From positions 1 through 9,870 of the forward strand of contig JAJYGO010000291.1 in assembly GCA_021785115.1 (NCBI GenBank): a stretch of DNA of 9,870 nt. The letters are read 5' to 3'. Below the pieces are notes generated by a model. That model ran no database searches, had not been told where the DNA came from, and saw nothing but the letters and a program-made list of their open reading frames with translations. The position numbers and the translations under genes are program-made. Shown here piece by piece: positions 5,556-9,870 of the stretch. The stretch comes from Chloroflexota bacterium (lineage in GTDB: Bacteria; Chloroflexota; Limnocylindria; Limnocylindrales; CSP1-4). Every line of letters starts with the position of its first letter. The stretch's first letter is position 1.

Positions 5556-5561
5556 GGAGGA
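5556..5561 (+). promoter_or_regulatory. Ribosome-binding site deciding a GTG start
   Basis: GGAGGA lies 4 nt before the GTG at 5566. It supports GTG rather than a later ATG as the start of the S9 peptidase, because no ATG occurs before the conserved first propeller motif. Confidence 0.75.
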
Positions 5562-5565
5562 CCCC

Positions 5566-7680
5566 GTGCCCCGTCCCGCCCAGCCCGACGACCTGTACCG
5601 CCTGCACGTCCCCGCCGATCCGCGCGTCTCGCCGGACGGCCGCTGGGTCGCCTTCACCGTCACCCGATCCGCCGTCGGCAGGGACGGCTACCGGACGTCC
5701 GTCTGGCTCGCCCCGACCGACGGCTCCGCCCCGGCGCGCCGCCTCACGTACGGGCCGCGCTCCGACGCCCATCCGCGGTTCTCGCCCGACGGCCGGACGC
5801 TCGCGTTCCTCTCCGACCGGCGCACGAAGGTCGAGGACGAGCCCAAGCGCGAGGCGCTCAAGGTCCGCCGGGACCAGGTGCAGGTGCACCTGCTGCCGCT
5901 TGACGGCGGCGAGGCCCGCCGGCTGACGGACCTGCCCCGGGGCGTGTCGGGCTTCACCTGGTCGCCCGACGGCTCCAGGCTCGCCGTCCTGTCGTCCTCG
6001 CTGGGCGCCGAGCTGGAGGCCGAATCCCGCCGGCGCGGCCGGCCGGCCCCGCCCAAGCCCGGCGAGACGCCCCTCTCGGACTACCGCTACATCGACAAGC
6101 TGGGCTACCAGTACAACGGCAAGGGGTTCATCGACGACGAGGACGCCCACCTCTGGCTCGTTGACGCGACCACGGGCGCGGCCCGCCTGCTGATCGCCGG
6201 CCCGACGCCGACGGCCGATCCCGCGTGGTCGCCGGACGGGGCCCGGATCGCGTTCGCCGCCAACCGGCACCAGTCGCCCGACACCCACGACCGCCGCTCG
6301 GTGCTGACGGTCGAGGTGTCCACGGGCCAGGTCACCACCGTGGCCGGCGGCGCCGACGCGGTGTTCTGGCGCCCCGCGTGGACCCCCGACGGGGCCGCGA
6401 TCGTCGCGCTCGGCGACCGGTTCCCGCGCGTCGGGTTCCGCACCGGCATCTGGCGGTTCGCCGCCGACGGCTCCGAGGCGCGCGCGGGCACGGACCTGCT
6501 GGCCCGCAGCGAGCTCAAGCCGGACGCGAGCATGAACAGCGACGTCACGATGGGCGAGGACGCCCACATCTCGGTGGCCGCCGACGGCGCGTCCGTCCTG
6601 TTCACCGCGCCCGTGGACGGCAGCTTCGAGCTGTGGCGCGTTCCGCTGGCCGCCGACCGCGAGCCCGAGCGCCTCACCCAGGGCCGGCACTACCTGTCGG
6701 GCTGGGACGCGGCCGTCGTCGATGGCCGCGACGTGGTGGCCGCGGTGGTCTCGGCGCCGACACGGCTGCCCGAGATTCACGCGCTCGACGCGGGCAGGGG
6801 TCGCGCCCGGACCCCGCGCGCGGTCTCCGCGCTCAACGCGGACGCCCAGGCGGACATCGCGTGGGTGGAGCCGGTCGAGCGGCGCTGGACCAGCGACGGC
6901 CGCGAGATCGGGGGCTGGCTGTACCCGGCCGGTGACGGCGCGCGGCCGATGGTCGTCGAGATCCACGGGGGGCCGCACACGCTGTACGGCTGGAGCCCGG
7001 TGCTGGAGTGGCAGGTCCTGGCCGGCGCCGGCGTGTCGGTGCTCGCCTGCAACCCGCGCGGTTCGGAGGGCTACGGCGAGGCCTTCAACCGCGCCAACAT
7101 GGGTGACTGGGGCGACGGGCCGATGGCCGACGTCATGGCCGGCGTGGACCAGGCGGTGGCGGACGGCCTGGCCGACCCGGGGCGCCTGGGCGTCACGGGC
7201 GGCTCCTACGGCGGCTACCTGACCAACTGGATCGTGGGCCGCACGGACCGGTTCCGGGCAGCGGTCACCTGCCGCTCGGTGGCCGACATGGGGATGCTGT
7301 TCCTGACCGGCGACATCTCGGGCGGCGAATGGGCGCGGGTGGAGTTCGGCCGGCTGCCCTGGGAGGACCCCGGCTACTTCTGGTCCATCTCGCCGATCTC
7401 CCTCGCCCCGAACGTCCGGACGCCGCTGCTCATCCAGCACGCCGAGCGGGACCTGCGGTGCACCGTCGGGCAGGCCGAGGCCCTGTTCACGGTGCTCCGC
7501 TCGCTGCACCGCCCGGTGCGCTTCATGCGGGTCCCCGACGAGAGCCACGAGCTGACCCGCGGGGGCACGCCGTTCCGGCGTGCGGAGAATCTGGTCCAGG
7601 TCCGCGACTGGTTCGACCACTACCTGGTCAAGGGCGAGCGCAGGCTGCCCGCACCGCCGAGGAACCGCGCCGGCCGGTAG
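5566..7680 (+). CDS. S9 family serine peptidase (acylaminoacyl/dipeptidyl peptidase-like)
   Basis: This is a complete 704-residue enzyme of the prolyl oligopeptidase clan, which cleaves short peptides that enter through a beta-propeller gate. The N-terminal propeller (about 1-430) shows PD40-type repeats: SPDGRWVAF (22-30), SPDGRTLAF (73-81), SPDGSRLAV (133-141), SPDGARIAF (222-230) and TPDGAAIVA (273-281). The C-terminal alpha/beta hydrolase domain (about 440-690) carries HGGPH (467-471), the nucleophile Ser547 in GGSYGG, Asp629 in HAERDLRC and His661 in DESHEL, so the triad is complete. Length is usual for the family. No signal peptide or membrane segment is visible, implying a cytoplasmic enzyme. 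It starts with GTG. Its gene diverges from the ligase-like gene and converges on a hydrolase/S9 peptidase pair. Exact specificity (acylaminoacyl versus dipeptidyl release) cannot be told from sequence. Confidence 0.95.
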   Translation: MPRPAQPDDLYRLHVPADPRVSPDGRWVAFTVTRSAVGRDGYRTSVWLAPTDGSAPARRLTYGPRSDAHPRFSPDGRTLAFLSDRRTKVEDEPKREALKVRRDQVQVHLLPLDGGEARRLTDLPRGVSGFTWSPDGSRLAVLSSSLGAELEAESRRRGRPAPPKPGETPLSDYRYIDKLGYQYNGKGFIDDEDAHLWLVDATTGAARLLIAGPTPTADPAWSPDGARIAFAANRHQSPDTHDRRSVLTVEVSTGQVTTVAGGADAVFWRPAWTPDGAAIVALGDRFPRVGFRTGIWRFAADGSEARAGTDLLARSELKPDASMNSDVTMGEDAHISVAADGASVLFTAPVDGSFELWRVPLAADREPERLTQGRHYLSGWDAAVVDGRDVVAAVVSAPTRLPEIHALDAGRGRARTPRAVSALNADAQADIAWVEPVERRWTSDGREIGGWLYPAGDGARPMVVEIHGGPHTLYGWSPVLEWQVLAGAGVSVLACNPRGSEGYGEAFNRANMGDWGDGPMADVMAGVDQAVADGLADPGRLGVTGGSYGGYLTNWIVGRTDRFRAAVTCRSVADMGMLFLTGDISGGEWARVEFGRLPWEDPGYFWSISPISLAPNVRTPLLIQHAERDLRCTVGQAEALFTVLRSLHRPVRFMRVPDESHELTRGGTPFRRAENLVQVRDWFDHYLVKGERRLPAPPRNRAGR

Positions 7681-7713
7681 GGGGCCGGGGAGGCCGTCAG
7701 GCGTCGCCGGGCA

Positions 7714-7732
7714 GGCGGCTCTGCGCGCCGCC
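7714..7732. terminator. Possible bidirectional hairpin between convergent peptidase genes
   Basis: GGCGGC and GCCGCC form a perfect 6-bp stem with a 7-nt loop in the 72-nt gap between the stop codons of the S9 peptidase and the hydrolase. There is no T-tract on either side. It resembles the hairpin at the other convergent junction in the window. Confidence 0.35.
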
Positions 7733-7752
7733 GTCGCCCGCGGACAGGCCGT

Positions 7753-8670
7753 CTACCCGACGTCCGCCAGCCAGGCGTCGATCGCGGCGCGGAACGCCGC
7801 CGGCGCCTCGTACTGCGGGAGGTGCCCCGTGCCGGGGATCTCCACGAGGCGCGCCCCCGGGATCGCCGCGGCGAGGGCGCGGTTCCAGACCGGCCCGCAC
7901 AGCCAGTCGTGCTCGCCCACGATCACCAGGGTCGGGCACTGGACCTCGCCCAGGAGGGGCCGGTAGTCGAGGGCGTCGCGCCAGCCCATCCACGCGTCGA
8001 CGGCCGCGACGTTCATCCGCAGCTCGCGGCGGAGGCGCTCGATGTGCGCTTCCGACACGGGATCCTCGGGGTCCGCGAAGTAGAACGGCATGAAGGCGCG
8101 CATGCTGTCGACCGCGACCCGCTCCGTCATCGACAGGGTCTTGGAGGCGACGTCCCAGGCCGCCATCCCGGCCTCGAACCAGGGCCGGCCGCGGATCCGG
8201 TCGAGGGCGTGTCGCTGCTCGGCCTCGGCCGCTGCCGGGTCCACGAACCCCGAGCCCGGGTAGCCGTCGACCACGATGAGCCGGCGCACCGACGCCGGCC
8301 GCAGCGCCGCCCAGGCCGGGGCGAGCAGTCCGCCCCACGAGTGCCCCATGAGCGTCACCGGCCCGAGGCCGACGGCGGTCCGCCACGCGTCGAAGAACCG
8401 GACCAGGTCCTCGAGGCCGAAGCCCATCGCCTCGTCGGGCGCGGTCGTCCGGCCGTTGCCGGGCGCGTTGACCAGGTGGCAGCGGAAGCGGTCGAGCACG
8501 GGCTCGACGTCGGCGCGCGCCAGGTGCGCCGGGAGCCCCGGCCCGCCCTCCACCCACACGAGCGGCTCCCCGCCCGTCCCGAGCGCCTCCCACTCCACCG
8601 CTCGGCCATCCGCCAGTCGGGTCAGGTTCGCCAGCTCGATGTCGAGCAGCGGCATGTCGGCCCCGTCCAT
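7753..8670 (-). CDS. Alpha/beta hydrolase, prolyl iminopeptidase-like
   Basis: This 305-residue hydrolase resembles prolyl iminopeptidases, which remove N-terminal proline from peptides, but many such proteins act on other esters or amides. Seen: EGGPG (41-45), the counterpart of the family HGGPG oxyanion loop; nucleophile Ser111 in MGHSWGG; a helical cap around 140-235; Asp255 in VGEHDW; and His283 in PGTGHLPQYE. The triad is complete. The ATG at 8670 is preferred over one 12 codons upstream because AGGAGGG sits 6 nt before it. The sequence lacks a signal peptide, so it is probably cytoplasmic. It lies 73 nt downstream of the partial S9 peptidase on the same strand with no clear promoter between, so the two are probably co-transcribed, fitting a shared role in peptide breakdown. 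The assignment to prolyl iminopeptidase itself is moderate. Confidence 0.9.
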   Translation of the reverse strand: MDGADMPLLDIELANLTRLADGRAVEWEALGTGGEPLVWVEGGPGLPAHLARADVEPVLDRFRCHLVNAPGNGRTTAPDEAMGFGLEDLVRFFDAWRTAVGLGPVTLMGHSWGGLLAPAWAALRPASVRRLIVVDGYPGSGFVDPAAAEAEQRHALDRIRGRPWFEAGMAAWDVASKTLSMTERVAVDSMRAFMPFYFADPEDPVSEAHIERLRRELRMNVAAVDAWMGWRDALDYRPLLGEVQCPTLVIVGEHDWLCGPVWNRALAAAIPGARLVEIPGTGHLPQYEAPAAFRAAIDAWLADVG

Positions 8671-8676
8671 CGCACG

Positions 8677-8683
8677 CCCTCCT
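8677..8683 (-). promoter_or_regulatory. Ribosome-binding site of the alpha/beta hydrolase gene
   Basis: AGGAGGG on the minus strand lies 6 nt before the ATG at 8670. It is the strongest ribosome-binding site in the window and sets the start at 8670 rather than 8706. Confidence 0.85.
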
Positions 8684-8743
8684 GTCTGGGCGGAGTGTGC
8701 GCGCACCGCCCCGCGCCCGTCAGGGTCGCCGCGCGGACTCGCC

Positions 8744-9870
8744 TCAGCCGGCGCCGAGGTGCCGTTCGATGCCCTCGAGGCGGGGGATGCCGGGCACGGT
8801 CCGGGCGAGGTGGTCGAGCACGACCGACGCCTGGCGCAGCTTCTCGTCGGTGCTGAAGGAGGCGTGGCCGGTCGAGTAGGTGTAGACCTGCGGCTCGAGG
8901 CCGCGGGCGCGCATCCGGCCGACGTAGTTCCACACCTGGCGGATCGGGCACCGCGAGTCGTTCTCGCCGGCCAGGATGAGCAGCGGGGCCCGGACGGCGT
9001 CCACGTACGTGATGGGGGAGCGTTCCAGGAACAGGTCGGGCTTGGTGGTGGGGTCCCCGCCGAACAGCGAGCGGTCGAGCGCCTGCAGCGACGGCGACTC
9101 GTCCTCGAAGGCGGCCACGTAGTCGGCGACCGGCACGCCGGCGATGAGCGACGCCCAGCGGTCCGGATGCCGGCCGGCGCCGAGCAGGGTGACGTACCCG
9201 CCCCAGGACCAGCCGGCGAGCACCACGCGCGCCGGGTCGGCCAGGCCCCGGGCCACCAGGTCGTCGAGCCCGGCGATGACGTCCTCGAGCTCGAGGAAGC
9301 CCACGTTGCCGATCAGCTCGTCGCGCCAGGCCTGGCCGTAGCCGTCTGAGCCTCGGTAGTTGACCATGGCCACCAGGAAGCCCGCGTCCACGTGGGCCTG
9401 GATGTCCGGCACCCAGCGGTCCATGTCGAGCATGTGCGGCCCGCCGTGGACGCGCAGGATCACCGGGTACGGGCCCTCGCCGTCCGGCCGCACGGTGAAC
9501 CCGTGGACCCGCTGCCCGCCCGGGTTGGTGAAGAACCAGCTCTCGAAGACGCGCCCGGCGGGGGCGCGGGGCCCGTCGGGCTCCAGGAGGGGATCGCCGA
9601 CGCCGACGGCGCGGAGCTGGGCCGGATGCTCGCCGTTGTGCCCGCGGTACCAGACCTCCCCGTCGGGGCGGACGGCCGCCGCGGTGATGGAGCCAGGCTC
9701 CGTGGCAAGCAGCGTCGTGGTGCCATCGGCGAGGTCGTGGCGGTGGAGCCGGTGCCGGCCCTCGACCAGCTGCAGCAGCAGGAGCGCAGTCCCGTCGGGC
9801 CACCAGCCCGCGACGTCGAGGTCGCCCTCGAGCCCCGTCGGCAGGTCCGTCACCGCACCGGACGCGACGT
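8744..9870 (-). CDS. S9 family serine peptidase, C-terminal part (runs off right edge)
   Basis: This is the last 374 or so codons of a second prolyl-oligopeptidase-clan enzyme. The frame stays open to the window edge; the GTG at 9853 is not a likely start because the propeller is incomplete. The visible part has the end of a beta-propeller with weak repeat traces, then a hydrolase domain beginning near FESWFFTNPGGQRVHGF. It shows HGGPHMLDMD (around 9450), NYRGSDGYG, the nucleophile Ser in AGWSWGGY (codon at 9206-9208), Asp in GENDSRCP (codon at 8957-8959) and His in STGHASF (codon at 8864-8866). The triad is complete. It differs clearly from the other S9 peptidase in the window (GWSWGG against GGSYGG), so the two are diverged paralogues rather than a recent duplication. 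It is probably the first of two genes with the downstream hydrolase. Specificity is unknown. Confidence 0.93.
   Translation of the reverse strand, partial: VASGAVTDLPTGLEGDLDVAGWWPDGTALLLLQLVEGRHRLHRHDLADGTTTLLATEPGSITAAAVRPDGEVWYRGHNGEHPAQLRAVGVGDPLLEPDGPRAPAGRVFESWFFTNPGGQRVHGFTVRPDGEGPYPVILRVHGGPHMLDMDRWVPDIQAHVDAGFLVAMVNYRGSDGYGQAWRDELIGNVGFLELEDVIAGLDDLVARGLADPARVVLAGWSWGGYVTLLGAGRHPDRWASLIAGVPVADYVAAFEDESPSLQALDRSLFGGDPTTKPDLFLERSPITYVDAVRAPLLILAGENDSRCPIRQVWNYVGRMRARGLEPQVYTYSTGHASFSTDEKLRQASVVLDHLARTVPGIPRLEGIERHLGAG

Noticed and set aside
5509..7620. 703-codon open frame on the minus strand opposite the S9 peptidase
   Set aside because: It mirrors the peptidase in the codon register that is left open by G/C at third positions. 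Its translation is low-complexity Arg/Gly/Ala/Val/His-rich with no recognisable domain, while the plus-strand frame has a complete enzyme with a ribosome-binding site.
8671..8706. Twelve extra N-terminal residues for the alpha/beta hydrolase
   Set aside because: The upstream start lacks a ribosome-binding site, and the strong AGGAGGG would then lie inside the coding region at ideal spacing for the later ATG.

Overview
This is a very GC-rich, gene-dense bacterial chromosomal segment. The strong third-position G/C bias, several GTG starts, apparent leaderless promoters (a TANNNT box 6-8 nt before the start codon) and the gene families all fit a high-GC soil or freshwater lineage. A Chloroflexota group such as the Limnocylindria/Ellin6529 relatives, or an actinobacterium, is my guess. 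It is not proven, because no rRNA or other phylogenetic marker is in view. I saw no mobile elements, CRISPR arrays, tRNAs or rRNAs.

Layout. (1) Positions 1-846, minus: the N-terminal 282 codons of polyphosphate kinase PPK1, running off the left edge. (2) Positions 1090-2199, minus: a tight three-gene operon, read right to left, of a DUF971 (GBBH-like N-terminal) cysteine-rich protein, a YbjQ/UPF0145 protein whose start overlaps the previous stop as ATGA, and a small two-helix membrane protein starting 4 nt further on. (3) Positions 2362-4619, plus: a NatA/NatB-type ABC exporter pair, also ATGA-overlapped, divergent from the previous operon across a 162-nt gap containing two inverted repeats. 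(4) Positions 4684-5406, minus: a single gene for a 240-residue protein with the fold signature of the ATP-dependent DNA ligase adenylation domain but with almost all catalytic residues replaced. (5) Positions 5566-7680, plus: a complete S9-family serine peptidase. (6) Positions 7753-9870, minus: a second S9-family peptidase (C-terminal part; its start lies beyond the right edge) followed by a prolyl-iminopeptidase-like alpha/beta hydrolase.

How it fits together. Three serine hydrolases, all with intact visible Ser-Asp-His triads, occupy the right-hand 4.3 kb and suggest intracellular peptide turnover. The DUF971-YbjQ-membrane protein operon looks like a small metal-related or housekeeping unit, but its function is unknown. 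The exporter's substrate cannot be read from sequence. Most of the window is ordinary housekeeping or accessory metabolism. The observation most worth pursuing is the intact, promoter-bearing but catalytically dead-looking DNA-ligase-like protein at 4684-5406. The next is the consistent split between leaderless genes, which lack a ribosome-binding site, and leadered genes, which have a good one. I found no clearly new multi-gene system.
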